A stretch of 64,000 nucleotides of DNA from Ifrita kowaldi. Its lineage: Eukaryota > Chordata > Aves > Passeriformes > Cinclosomatidae. How positions within the stretch are numbered: position 1 is the stretch's first letter; each line of letters starts with the position of its first letter. The position numbers and the translations under genes were made by a program. The notes under the pieces are model-generated. The model was not told the origin of the DNA and did not search any database. It was given only the letters and a program-made list of their open reading frames with translations. The stretch covers positions 372,001-436,000 of the forward strand of contig VZRS01006715.1 of assembly GCA_013398055.1 (NCBI GenBank). The letters run 5' to 3'. Positions 11,615 to 23,257 of this stretch are shown here, piece after piece.

Positions 11615-14600
11615 GAGTCTTCAGAGAGGCCAGAAAGAAGGGCAGGTCTGCTTTCCTTGGTAATACTAACAGAGGGTTTATCAGTGAACTGACCAAATTT
11701 CCCTTACAGAGAGGCAAAAAGGAAGGACACAAAGTCTGTCCATGCTGGTTAACAATATTTTTCACTTTTTTTTTTTTTTTAAGATACATTCATTTTAATC
11801 TAAAACTGCAGAAAAATATCCTTTGTACTATTAGTATATCCATCCATTTGATTGTTACACAACCTGAAAGGGAAGAAAAAACCCTTTAGTCAACCATGTG
11901 GTGAACCTGGAGGAGCCCTTTTCAATTAACTTGGGGCAGGTATGTTTCTACAAAAGTCTGAGGAGAAGCTGAGAAAGACTTGAAAAGGTCATTATGAAAA
12001 AATTTTAAAAAAATCAAACCAAAACAGATCACAACATACCCAAACAAACAGTTGCAGTTTATTCTCTTGTCCCAGGAATAAGTATTCTACCTCTGCTGCT
12101 AGATGACAGTGAACACGAGTTGTGACTTGCATTGATGGAATAGGCAAAAGTTAATCTCAAGAGGAAAAGCCATTTTATGCTCAGATTCAGTTACAACAGA
12201 GGAAGTCTGACAAACTAAATGCTGCGAGAAAGGATATGTTGTCTGTTTATAACTATATCAGGGTGGCAATCCCCAGGGAAGGAAAACAGCAATTTAATTT
12301 AAAGTCTAGACATTAACACTGAAACAAATGAGGATAAACTAGCATGACTGCACTTGCTGTTAAAATTAGGTTTCTGTTTGCAAAAAGCCAAAAGGAAGCC
12401 AAACCCAAATAATTTAAAGATTGAGTTTTCCTGGTTGCTTTCCATAGTAAGAGACTAGATCCTTCACCCTGAGAGGATGTTATTTGCTTAGCACAAATTA
12501 TCAGTCTTCGTGCAGAAATATCAGCTGCAGTGGTCTGACTCATGAAAAATGTCAAGCTCAATAATTTGAATAATCCCTTTTACACTTAGGTGTAATGAAG
12601 TCTAAGAATTTGCACACACTGAACTGGGATTTGGATTCTCAAATACAAATTCCTCATAAATTATTAAAGTTTTTTTTTAGTTGAACTAATAGTTCTTAAT
12701 GGAAGTTCTTAAACAGCATGAGGTGGATGAGGTCCCCAGTGTCACCACATGCAAGATAAGTAATATATTGTGCTCATTAATCTATGTCATAGGAGTATTG
12801 AACATACAACAGCTATCACATTTTCTACATTTGATAGCACCTGAGAGGTCACTGCTAAGGGTTAAAGACTTTACTAACACAAATGATGAGACTTAGTGCT
12901 AGGTGAAGATGCACCACAATAAAAAAGCACTTAAATCTGGGTTTCAGGTAAACAGTGAAATGAATTGATTTATTTGTTGCATAAGAACTTGGGGAAAAGA
13001 TTCGCAATGTTTTCTGTTGGTTCTCTCTGCAGAAGCACTTCTTCCATTCTCCCTTTAAGTTTCAGTATCCCATTTTTAAAAAATTTCCAAATATTATTTG
13101 GAAAGTTATCTTCTTAATAGAGGTAAATTTATCCATTTATGTAGTAGTAGTCAGATTACTGCTGGTCAGACAGCCCTTCATATAACTCCTTCATTTTCTA
13201 AACAAATTTAGCCTAGCTATCTTGAAATAATGCCATGTTGCCATGTGAAATCTAAGCACAAGTGAAGCAAACAGAACCTGAAAAAAGAAGTGTGCATAGT
13301 CCAAGTCTTGTGATGGGACTGTCTTCGCCCAGCTCTGACACTTCCATTTCTTCCCTTCCCAGATTTTTCTAGACCTAGCCATGGGGTATTGTAAATGTTT
13401 CTTCTAAAGGGGTAAATTCTAATGACAGCCTTGCTGTACAACAGATCTGCACAGAGTACTTGAAGTTCTATTTATTTGAGAAATGAATAAATACACCCTA
13501 TTCCATTAGAATGATAGTGGAGGGATTCAAGGTTTTCATTTTCAGCTCCTAAAACCCAGGAAATTTTTCAAATAAATTTTCAATCATACTTTATGGTAAA
13601 GCATTGTGAGACTCTAGACAGCTCCACAGGAGCCTAAAGGTTTTACATGTGTGAAATCCATGACCTTAAAAATTTGATAGTGTCCCTTTGATATTGGATA
13701 AACCTTAGGTCTCTCAGCTTTAGATTAAGGATACACTTCTGAAATATTTACTACCAGTTGTAATGTTTATTATGGGTGTTGTTTCAGAGAAGTCAGGAAG
13801 TTTGATCCTTAGCTGCCTTGGAGAAGTTGTACAAACACAGACATGGTCCTATATTCCTTTCCTGCCAGCTTGAGTTTAATTTAATCTTGTATTTAATTTG
13901 GAGACATTTTGGTTCATAAACTTGGCTAGGTAACAACTAGAGAAGATTGCTAGCAGCTAAATAAAATTTCATGAGCTAAAATATTGTGTAGGTACACTTA
14001 CAATGTCCGAGTTGCTCTTTAGGCTGTAGTCCACTGTGAAATACCAACACACTTAAAGCTTGAAAAATACAAGCTCAAATTCATCCAATGAGAGTATAAA
14101 AAAATAGTAAATGTTTGGAATCAATGAAAGAAAAAATATTATTTATATAATATTTAAATATGGCTTCCAGTGGATTGCACCTATCCCTCTGTGTCTGTGT
14201 TACAATAGATTCTTATGGGGTAGTATGGGGTTTTTCTTCAGATTCATTTAGTAAGGCAATACATGGTTTCCCCATTCTTTTGCTGCAAGTTCAAGCTTTT
14301 TGTTCTCACTGTATGTGTTTACTTTTCTCCAGCATCCTTTTTCTTTCCTACATTATTTTTGTGTTCTCCTCATGACATTTTTTTGCACCTATCATAGCAC
14401 AATCTTCCTCTTCTATTCTTATTTGAGTGCTAGCATCATCTCTGCATTGCTGTTTCCTCAAGATCTCCGCTTGCTTACGGGTAAATAACGAATGAACTTC
14501 ACGTTAGCTTGATAGACAAAATGATCTATTTGCCATATTTAAAAAACTGTATTTCTTTCCCTCTGCCTTTCATACAGCATGTCTACATAAAAACAAAAAG

Positions 14601-15128
14601 CCAGGGGTTGAGAGCATATTTTTGTTGTACCACTTCACTTCCAAGTACAATTCTGACTGGAAGCTCTAGATGATCCTGGATTATAAATATGTGATAATAA
14701 ATAATAAACAACTAATACACAGAGTCAGATGTCCTCTTTGACAATTGTTAATCCTGCTATTTCTTTTATGCCTATGAAAAATCATAGCTAAAAAGAATCT
14801 GAAAAGACAACTATCTAATATCCCCACTCAGACACTAAATACAGTACATCTGGATAATTCCTATCTAGTATGTGCTTAATCTGTTTTAAAATTTTCAGTA
14901 AAGTTTGACTTGGGGACAATGAGAAAAATACCATTTTCATCTTTTGGTTTACAGACGCTTCTTTACTACCAGCTTTCCTGATTTATAAACCTTCCTTCCT
15001 GAAAATTAAGCCCTTTAGCGGTTATTATTAAGTGAACACTGTGCTGCTTACAGAAACATTTTAATTTGGGAAAGTATTGTCATGTCTTTCCTTTGCCTCA
15101 ATTGTTTATTTGAGGTGCAGTGTTTTGC

Positions 15129-15146
15129 TTGTTTGTTTGTTTGTTT
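15129..15146. repeat. (TTGT)n microsatellite
   Basis: Four to five tandem TTGT units followed by TTTAAAA. Confidence 0.8.
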
Positions 15147-18100
15147 TAAAATTAGGGAACTTCACTTTTTTTCCAACTTCTTTTCATAGTTCATGTTTGC
15201 TTAAACTTATATTCTTTGTTTTGTTCCTCGAAGTGTCTCTGGTTTATTTACAGCATATTTTAGGAATGATGTCCAAAACTTTATCCTCCTCATAAAAGCT
15301 GACAGAAGCTTATATGATGTATTAGTAATCAGTAAGAAATTAAGAATTCTTACCTTCCTTATGCTCATCAGCATGATATCTGCCTTTCTGTAATGGAATC
15401 TCCTTTATCATAAATTTAAGATGATATGTTTTCATCTCCATATCCTTCTAAGGAGTACTGCTGCCCAGCTAGCCATTTCGCATTTATGCATTTGAAATTC
15501 TTTTCTGAATGCAATGTTATGTTCATGTCTGCCTTAAGATTTACTAATTACACATGTTTTTTCTGGCTTATCACAATAATTTTGAATTGTCTTTCTGCTT
15601 TGCAAGCTCCTTGCATCCCTTTCCATTCTGGTATCATCTGTTAATAGTTATAGTTAATTTTCAATCACTAATGGAATCATTCAGTGCCATAACAGTCTTA
15701 ACAGCTTTTTAAAAGAGTTTACTTTCTTTAGAGTCTCAGACTGACCATCAAACATACCCTGGACACAGGCTTTGGATTTTTTTTACCCAGTTAAGTATCC
15801 ATGTTCCAGCAATTAAATTTTGACTATATTTAAGTAGATTTCTTAGGAGCATGTTAACGTGCATGGTGGCAAATGGCCTGCTAATACCACCATCTATCAT
15901 GCTTTCCCCTTACCCAGAAGCTAGTTACCCTGTCAAAGAAGAAAAACAGATTAGTTTATAATGTTTTTTCTTGATATACCTCTATTGGCCATTTTTCTCT
16001 CACCTTATTGACCTTCAGTTACTTACAAATTGATGAGTCATTTGGTTCAGTATCTTTCAGGCATACTGGCCTTGTAAAGGCACAGTGATATTCACAGAGC
16101 TGATTATGTTCGTCGAGCTCAGTCAGATGTATCTGCATAGCACAGAGCTTTGTGCACAGCCATAGTCACTGTTACCAACCTCAGCTGGGAGTAGCAGCTT
16201 TTTCTTTTTTGATGTTCTGGATCCTGTTCTGAAGATGTTACCTATTATTATTGACTTTGATCTCCTTATGCTAATAGTTCTGATCTTCTTAGCTTTTTGA
16301 GTATCCCATTAGATTACCCTTCAAAGAGTGGAATGTTGTACAAAGAAATCCAGAGAAGAGATATCTGCTTTTAGGTGCTGTCAGTATTTTCTGAAATGGC
16401 TGTAGCAATATTTTTGCTCTTCCACCGATGAATGTTTCTAACTGTTTTTCTTTTAATATATCATGTTGTTAAAATTTTTGCCCAGCTTCTTCCTCTATGG
16501 GAATATTTTCCCTCAAAACTTTGGAAGTGGTTGACAGTTAATTCTGAAGCCACAGGGCACTCTGCAGGTTCATATTCCAGCAAGGATACCAGAGTGTGTC
16601 TGACAGGCCTCGTCTTCAGACAAATCCAGACATTGGGAGCTCTCCCATAGAAGTGTTTAGTTCACAAAGAGAGAGTTTCAATATGCTGGCAGGCAAGACA
16701 CTCAGGAAAATCAATCTGAATGACTGAAAGGTATGCTTCAAAGGTGGACATGTTAAAAATCAATGAACCCCCCAAAAGGAATAAAAAATGATCTTGCTTA
16801 TATTTAGAATACTTCTCTTTGAAAACAAAGTACATTAAATTACAACCAATTTAGATTTTGAATCAGGTCTGCATAAAGTAGTTCCGCAATTTTTAATGCT
16901 CTAAGAATTGATTTAGATTTTCTGAGAATTACTATATTTAAAAGATTTATTGTTTCTTCTTTTTGTGTCTTCTGCAGCACTAAGCACATTGCTGGTACTT
17001 GAAAAAAATAATGAAAAGTACAGAATGGTTAACATTTGTATCTTCTGGTTTTTGTCTGCCTCGAGTTATATGATAAAGGATTTTAGTAGAGGCATAAAAG
17101 CAATATGTTAGAATAAGGGGGTTTTTTCTTTTTTTTTGCTTGCTAGAAACTTGCAAATTCCTTTTGAAATCCTTTGTAAAGACTTAAAACAACCAAATGG
17201 GAGAAAAGGGTGAAAAGCATTTGTACACGGAAGTTGGTGTACTCCCCTTACACTCACTGAATTATCCTTCCTGCATCAATGTAAAAACTGTATCTTTGCA
17301 TCTCTGTAAGAGCAAAGACGCCATTATCAGCATTTGAAAACTGCAACAATCATATTTACTGTGCATTGTCTAAACGAATGGATCAAAAACTATAAAGTTT
17401 TTATAGACGTGCATTTTTAGCAGATTTCCTTTGGGCTCACATTCTACAGTAAGAGAAGTCAGGAGTAACTTTGTTGGTTTCCACTTCAGCAGATTAACTC
17501 GGCTCTAGAATAGCATTTCTGAGAACAGAATTTGTCCTCTTGGTAACGCGCAAAAAGAGACAGTAAGCCTCTTGCGGGGATTGTGCAGCAGAGACCCCAG
17601 GGATGAAGAGACTCAGCTGGACCCAGCCATATGGAAGAAACGATAGACTCCCTTGAGCATTTCCAAACTGCACCTTGCTGAAGGCTTAGTCATCCCTGCT
17701 GGGGTTTGCCGTCTAATGAAAGACAAATCACTTTCACCTATTACTGGAGTCTCAAGAGCTGTTACAAATCGCATGGAACTGAGTGCACAAGCGAGGAAGA
17801 ACAAAATGAGTTAAAATGTTAAGATGCACTTAGTATTTTCCTAGGAATGTGGAAGATGCACTGACAATAAACACATTGGGAAAATTTATTAGGAATATTG
17901 TGTGTATTTAGAACACAATTTATTTTAAATGGAAGGTGTTTTCTAAAGGAGCAGTGTTAATGTTGCTACTCGACATATTTTAGTGTATGGAATAACACTT
18001 GCCCCTTTAATTTTATTTTGGAAAATAACTTATGAGAGGTTCTGGTGTGTTTCACAGTAAATCTGCAACCAAAGAACATCACACGACAATCCTTGTCCTC

Positions 18101-19757
18101 TTTTCCAGCCAAGACCCTCGGTGAGACGCCCGATATATCTCCAATATCAGTGCAGCCAGAGGCGTTTCAGCCCTCTCCCTTCTCCAACTGACACATACAC
18201 GAGCATCGCGACGGACCGCAGCCCCAGACCCGCTCCCTTCTCTCCCCTCTCCCTCGTGGAGCGCTTGAAACGCGCAGGCCAGGGCTGCGTGGCAAACTCC
18301 GAGCAGCAAGCCCACGCTCCGTGCGGCGGGGAGTGCACAGGGGAGTGGAGAGGCGCTCCGCGGCCGGGCTGGGGGGACCTGCCTCCCCCGCCGCCACCGC
18401 GCTCCCGCAACTTTCATTCACGGCTGGCGCCGCCGCGCACCCCCCGCCCCGCGGCGGCCGTGCCGGGGCCGTGCNGGGTGCGAGGGAAGGAGCCCGGCGT
18501 GTCGCCTCCATTCTCCCGCTCCTCACCGCACCCCTCCGCCGTTTCCCTCCGCGCCGGAGGAGCGCCGCCGCCAGGGAGCCGAGAGCCGGGCTGTTCGGCA
18601 CCAGCACCGACAGCTCAGGTGCACCGGCAGGATCAGGGAAAGAGGCGCCAACCCTTTCCCGAGCCGCTGTGCCTCGGGAGGCTCCGGGAGAGGAGGAAAG
18701 TTGCTCTCTTTCCTGCAGCAAGCCCAGGAGCTGCTGAACTGGCCTCACCTGGAAGGACTGAGCAGTTCCCACCTCTTCCATCAGGTGCCTTTGCCGCAGC
18801 AAAGCCACGGTATCCGGGAGACCACGGGGAGCAGAATAACCCCCCTCCCCGCCCCTCCCGCTTTCGCCGCACTTCGCTTGTTATCTGCTCTGTCTCGCCG
18901 TGCTCCCGGGATCACAGGAGGATCTATAACTGTGATCTGTCACCGAGGAGAAGGTCGTGGATGACCTCCCTTCCAGCAGGGCAACGAATCACTTCTCGAC
19001 TGCTTATTATTATCATGTTCTAGGACCAGCCCTTTCCTGCTAAACTTGGCTTGGGAGCGTACAGCAGGAGGGGGCGCGGGGGGTGGAGAGCCAAGCCCAA
19101 CAGCATCTTGTGTGTTTGACTTTTTTTTTCCCCTCCCTCCTCCTTCCGTGAGACAGTTTGATGAATGCCTGCGAGAGGGGTATGATTTGCTGAGGCGCCT
19201 CTGGCAGGGCGGTGTGTGCGCGGTGTCAGCCCCGCCGCCGCCCCCCGTGGGGCTGTGAGCAGCCCGCGGCGGGGGACGCGCGTGGGAGCGGCTGCAGCGC
19301 TGCGCGGGCCGCCGCGCAGGAAGCGCTGCTGGGGCGGACGGGGCTCCGCGGCCTCTCGCCGGGGGCTCAGTGGGGAGTCACGGCTTTGAAAGGGGCGAGG
19401 AGGAAGATAAGTAGCTCGCCCAACTCCGCCGCACCCTGAGGGTTTGCTTCGCTATCGCCGGGAGTGTATGAAGACGAGACCCAAGTGCCGCCTCTCCCAG
19501 CCACCGACGGGCTAGCGAGGGACGGCCCGGGCCCGGCCCCGCGCCTAGCGAAGTTGCCTTCAACCTCGGACCGGTGCCACCCGCCTCACTTTGCCGGGGT
19601 TGTTTTCTTGACTTGGCTTTGGATAGAACGGACTTCGCTGTCTCCGCACCCTGAAAGTTGCCCGAGCGCTCCCCGCGGCGAGGAGGAGGAGGGAGGCGCG
19701 CCCCGCGCCTCCCCGGGGCCGAGGCCGGTGGGCCCGGCTGGGCTGCAGCGGGCGGTG

Positions 19758-19933
19758 ATGATGTGCGGCTGGGGGAAGCTCACCCTGTCCCTGGGGCTGC
19801 TGCTGGCGATGGCGGGCGCGGTGGCGCCGCAGCCGTGCCCGGCGCAGTGCTCCTGCTCGGGCAGCACCGTGGACTGTCACGGGCTGGCGCTGCGCGGCGT
19901 CCCGAGGAACATCCCCCGCAACACCGAGAGGCT
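19758..19933 (+). CDS. SLIT2: SLIT2 coding exon 1 (signal peptide and LRRNT cap)
   Basis: SLIT2 is a large secreted glycoprotein that binds ROBO receptors to repel axons and steer migrating cells. This exon gives 58 codons plus two bases. Residues 1-23 form a signal peptide: a hydrophobic core from about residue 8 (LTLSLGLLLAMAG), with likely cleavage after AVA at 21-23. Then comes the cysteine-rich LRR N-terminal cap with Cys27, Cys31, Cys33 and Cys40 (CPAQCSCSGS, VDCHGLALR, VPRNIPRNTERL). The stretch from VAPQ onward is nearly identical to human SLIT2 and clearly differs from SLIT1 and SLIT3. Two adjacent ATGs (19758, 19761) could start it; both have a purine at -3, and I chose the first. 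The frame stays open upstream to an ATG at 19464, but that would bury the signal peptide. The exon ends CT|GTAAGT (phase 2). The N-terminal MMCGWGK differs from human. Confidence 0.96.
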
Positions 19934-21547
19934 GTAAGTAACCCGGCCGGGGCGGCAGCGAGCGCCCCTCGGCCCCCGGCTCCCCTTAGGGCTCCCGCCG
20001 GCTGTCGGGCTGAGGTGGCCACCGGCGCCGGCCCGGTTTGGGGTCCCGACGCCCTTTGGGTGGGGGGGTTTCTGTTCCTTTCTCCTGCTGCTGGCCGTGT
20101 CCGTTTCACAGCGATGCGCGGAGACACGNNNNNNNNNNNNNNNNNNNNNNNNNNNNNNNNNNNNNNNGCTGCCTTTCATCCCGGGAAGCCGCGGTGAGCA
20201 GCGCGGTTCCCGCCTCCGCGGAGAGCGGGGGCGGGCACCACCGCGGCCAGGGGGGCGTCCCGAGGGGGCGGCGGAGCGGCCTCTCCCCCCGCCGGCGCCC
20301 ATTTCCCGTCAAACTTGGCTATTACGGCTCGCCTTCCCCGGGGCAGAGCCGGGCCGCGGCCCCGNAATAGCCGCGCTCGCAGGGCACCCAGTCGTGCCGT
20401 CACGGTGATCCCTCCCTCCGTCGCGTACCCGCGGCTGGGCAGTTTTCTGTGGTCGGTTATTTATCGTATCAGGCTGCCTTTCAGAGGGGTCCTAGGAGTG
20501 GAAGTGGTGTGCGCATTATTTCTTACTCTCTGATAAGTCATTTAAATGTTGGCATGTGAACGCGCGTCTGGAGTGGTGAATTTCACTCAGGAAGAGTATC
20601 AGGGACACATTTCTCCTGAGACTAGTGTGGTTCCGTGTGGTGTTTCGGCCATATGTGGTATAAAACACTAAAAAAAAAATACTACTTTTTTTTTTTCTCT
20701 AGCTACGTTGGGAATGTGCTGTAATTGTTAGAATAGCTTCCATGCAATACCACTTCCTAATGGTTTGTCTCATGAATTGCCAAGTCTGGTTTTATTTGTA
20801 GTGATTGGAATTGAAAGACATTTGTATCTTAAACCCAAAAAGTTAAGAAAAAGAGGCATATACTCCAGAAGAAAAACTAGTATAGAAGTATGATCAGAAA
20901 TGCTAGGGCCTAAATACAGGTTTCTGTTGCTTCTGAACATGCTCTGCATTCTGCAGTCAGTATTACTTCCCGTGCAGCAAGTGGAGAGCTTAGTTTTGGT
21001 TAAGTCTTTTTTCCCATCACTTACTCCAAGTGTTAATGCTTGTTTGAAATCTAATGTTTGTTATAAGTAGTTAAGCCCTATGCCACCTTCTTAGGCATAC
21101 AAGGAAATCTGAAAATTGCTTGAAATGGTGAAAACTGTCTATTTCGGTCACTTAGTTTTTGTAACAGTCAAATAAAGGTTGTAGCATATATATGGATATA
21201 TGTATATGGATTAAGTTTAGTGGCTTTCTAAATGCAGTTATAGCCCCATTCAGAGAGCTTTGAACTCTTCTATGGGTAAAGATTGTAGTTAAAGATAAAC
21301 ATGAGCTTTGTAATGGCAGGCAGAACTGACTCTCTTGTTACGAAGTTTCAAACTACTGGTTTCAAGATAAACCTTAATTCAGTTGCTTGGAAATCAGGAA
21401 CTCCCATGGTGTTAATTGTAGGAATGATTCATTGCATTCGTTTATGTCTCCTAACTTCTGAAAACTATGCCCATGAAAACAAACGAAACAATTTAAAAAT
21501 AGCTTTTGACTGTTTTAATTTTGCTGCTTACAAATTATTCTTCATAG
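19934..21547 (+). other. SLIT2: SLIT2 intron 1
   Basis: A 1.6 kb intron beginning GTAAGT and ending TTCATAG. Its first 500 bp belong to the CpG island and contain the N gap; the rest is AT-rich and unremarkable. A small TA-rich patch lies near 21,186-21,210. I see no other gene or mobile element. Confidence 0.9.
20129..20167. other. Assembly gap (39 N)
   Basis: A run of 39 N inside the GC-rich start of intron 1. The true length is unknown. It does not touch the coding exon or its donor site. Confidence 0.98.
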
Positions 21548-21619
21548 GGATCTTAATGGAAATAACATCACAAGAATCACGAAGACTGACTTTGCTGGTC
21601 TAAGGCACCTTCGAGTTCT
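21548..21619 (+). CDS. SLIT2: SLIT2 coding exon 2 (LRR repeat)
   Basis: A 72-nt exon, flanked by TTCATAG and GTAAGT, phase 2 at both ends. Together with the CT from exon 1 it encodes a 24-residue leucine-rich repeat starting LDLNGNNITRITKTDF and continuing AGLRHLRVL. As far as I can recall the human protein, this is identical to SLIT2; SLIT3 differs at several positions. It belongs to the first LRR domain (D1). In SLIT proteins the second domain (D2) carries the main ROBO-binding surface, so this exon is mostly structural. The N-x-I/L and F-x-x-L positions of the LRR consensus are all kept. Confidence 0.97.
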
Positions 21620-22857
21620 GTAAGTTTTCTCTTTCTCTCATTGATAACTTTTAGGACTGATGCTACAGGTTGTAGTTACATTTCAGTTCATTAGCTGGAT
21701 GGGTTACTACTTTTTAACTACTGTATTACTGTATCTGAACTTAAGACTGCTCTGCCAAGTGTTACACATTGTTATGCACTAGTTAGCAATTCCCTTATAT
21801 ATAGTTTGTTCGATTTTTTTTTAATCTCCCCTTAAGATTATGAGAACTTGAGGACTTAATTTAGCTCATAGCTTACAAGTAAGAGTTGCTAAAATTGGTT
21901 GAATAACCATTGGAGTTATTTCAGTTTAAGGCTGTGAAATTTATAGTTCACACTGAAAACGGGTACTCTCAATCAGTACGATAAGGGAATTAATTAAGAA
22001 AAAAGTTATTCCTTTACTGAATGTAAAAGTAAGTCCCAGGTGATTATTATTGCTCTTCTGTAGTTTCTGGACAAAAAGGAAACACTTTACCAGTGAAGTA
22101 GAGGAAGGAATTGTTTGGTTGGTTTGTTTGGGTGGGTTCTTGTTTATTTGTTTTAAACAGTTTTTTTTAGAGCATTATTGAGGTTTTAAAATTTGGAGGT
22201 GGTTTGTGATTCTTTGGGATTTTTTTTGTCGTTTTGTTTTTTGGTTTTTTTCTTTTTGTGTTCTGAGGAAATTTCTAACACTTAGCTTATTTGTTAAGGC
22301 TAGTTTAATTTGAGCAAGTAGTCATGTAAAGTCCTTTTCCTTTTCTCTCTGAAATAAATATAACATTGTAGTAATTTCTAATTCTGTTACAAAACAGAAC
22401 TACTGTTACTACGGTTAACAGTCTCTGTGCAGTTTTTCACTGATGTTTCTTCCAACACCACGATTCAGAGTTTTAGTTTTATTTTCACGTGAGACTAATA
22501 TCGCCTTCATACTGTTCAACTGGAGTCTTGCCGAAGGGCAGTGATGTGTGTGCATGTGTGCACACAGCGCGTAGGGATATGTGTAGCTTTTTAACTCGGG
22601 ACTCCTTAAGTAAATGAGCAAATGTAATATCAATTCCTGTTTCTTTTACCAAGGCTTATTTTCCTTCTTTTGAAGGAAATATATGAGCCCGTGTAAATTG
22701 TTGGTGACAGGGATACAGAAGGTTAAAGTGGATGTCACTCTAGAATAGCTGTTGTATTGTTTTAAAGAATATGTAGCTGCCTTTGAATGACCATTGTTAA
22801 TGCAACAAGTTATCTCAGTGATATTAAAACTTACATATAAAAATTTCTATATTTCAG
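21620..22857 (+). other. SLIT2: SLIT2 intron 2
   Basis: A 1.2 kb intron beginning GTAAGT and ending ATTTCAG. It contains a G/T-rich simple tract (22111-22260). No gene, RNA gene or classified mobile element was seen. Confidence 0.92.
22111..22260. repeat. G/T-rich low-complexity tract
   Basis: Discontinuous TTGGTTGG, GTTTGTTTGG and TTTTTTGG units over about 150 bp, interrupted by ordinary sequence near 22,160-22,200. Confidence 0.65.
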
Positions 22858-22929
22858 TCAGCTCATGGAGAACAAGATTAGTACTATTGAGAGAGGAGCA
22901 TTCCAGGATTTAAAAGAACTGGAGAGGCT
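22858..22929 (+). CDS. SLIT2: SLIT2 coding exon 3 (LRR repeat)
   Basis: A 72-nt exon with acceptor ATTTCAG and donor GTAAGT, phase 2 at both ends. It completes the split Leu of exon 2 and encodes the next 24-residue repeat, reading QLMENKISTIERGAF then QDLKELERL. This matches human SLIT2 as I remember it, while SLIT3 has different residues before the shared ERGAFQDLK core. It forms part of LRR domain D1. The one-repeat-per-72-nt-exon structure is typical of the SLIT family and supports the exon limits independently of the protein match. Confidence 0.97.
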
Positions 22930-23116
22930 GTAAGTATTTTTAATTCTAAAAGTATCAACTTCTGGGGGGCCAAATGAGTTGTATATTAAGGTACTCAGGC
23001 TTCAGATTTTTTAAATTTTTTTTTTTTTAAACTTGGGACTTCTAGCCTTACTGAGACACAAGAGAAGTAAGAAATTCTCAAGCAGTATGTAAGGAACTTG
23101 TTTGTGGGGGGGAGCG

Positions 23117-23257
23117 TTCAAGAGCAGTATGGGTTCTGCAGAGAGCTCTGGGCAGCTGGGAGAGCTGGGAGGGAGCTGGGCTGGGCTGAGAGAACCTGGG
23201 AGAGAAACCATCAGTGTCCATCTCACCCTGATAATAATTCAAGAGCAGTATGGGTTC
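23117..23257. repeat. 20-bp direct repeats flanking a 101-bp G-rich segment
   Basis: The same 20 bases (starting TTCAAGAGCAG and ending TATGGGTTC) occur at 23117-23136 and 23238-23257. Between them lie 101 bp of mostly G-rich sequence with repeated GAGCTGGG and GCTGGGCTGG units, ending CTGATAATAA. The shape fits either an inserted segment with a long target-site duplication or an imperfect 121-bp duplication. I do not recognise the inner sequence. Confidence 0.85.

Larger units (their letters stand above)
11047..18100. other. Upstream flank of SLIT2, no supportable gene
   Basis: AT-rich sequence with only short open frames that look like chance. There is a G/T-rich tract at 11547-11614, a poly(T) at about 11766-11780, and a (TTGT)n run at 15129-15146. 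Several stretches are free of repeats and have mixed composition, for example 12,300-12,560 and 16,020-16,230. These are the places to look for distal SLIT2 regulatory elements, although nothing in the sequence alone proves this. The last kilobase (17,450-18,100) becomes gradually less AT-rich towards the CpG island. Confidence 0.7.
18100..20450 (+). promoter_or_regulatory. SLIT2: SLIT2 CpG-island promoter and 5' UTR region
   Basis: Composition switches sharply from AT-rich flank to very GC-rich, CpG-dense DNA near 18,100 and returns to AT-rich near 20,450. SLIT2 exon 1 lies in the 3' half. There is no convincing TATA box; GC-box-like elements (GGGGCGG near 19,331 and GGGGGCGCGGGG near 19,069) and a pyrimidine tract at about 19,119-19,148 are visible. 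This is the expected dispersed-start CpG-island promoter, so I give no single transcription start. The 5' UTR probably covers some of the several hundred bases before 19758. Two single Ns (18475, 20365) and a 39-N gap interrupt the island, which is typical of poorly resolved GC-rich bird sequence. The long open frames here, including one of 300 codons from 18121, are a by-product of high GC. Confidence 0.85.

Noticed and set aside
18167..18808. 213-codon open frame on the - strand of the CpG island
   Set aside because: Same compositional cause. A divergent transcript is possible at CpG promoters, but nothing supports a protein.
18121..19023. 300-codon open frame upstream of SLIT2 exon 1
   Set aside because: It lies in CpG-island DNA where stops are rare; it contains an N, is Pro/Arg-rich, has no known domain, and several overlapping frames on both strands are equally open.
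19658..20197. 179-codon frame overlapping exon 1 in another frame
   Set aside because: It runs through the SLIT2 donor site and the N gap and is an out-of-frame shadow of the real exon.
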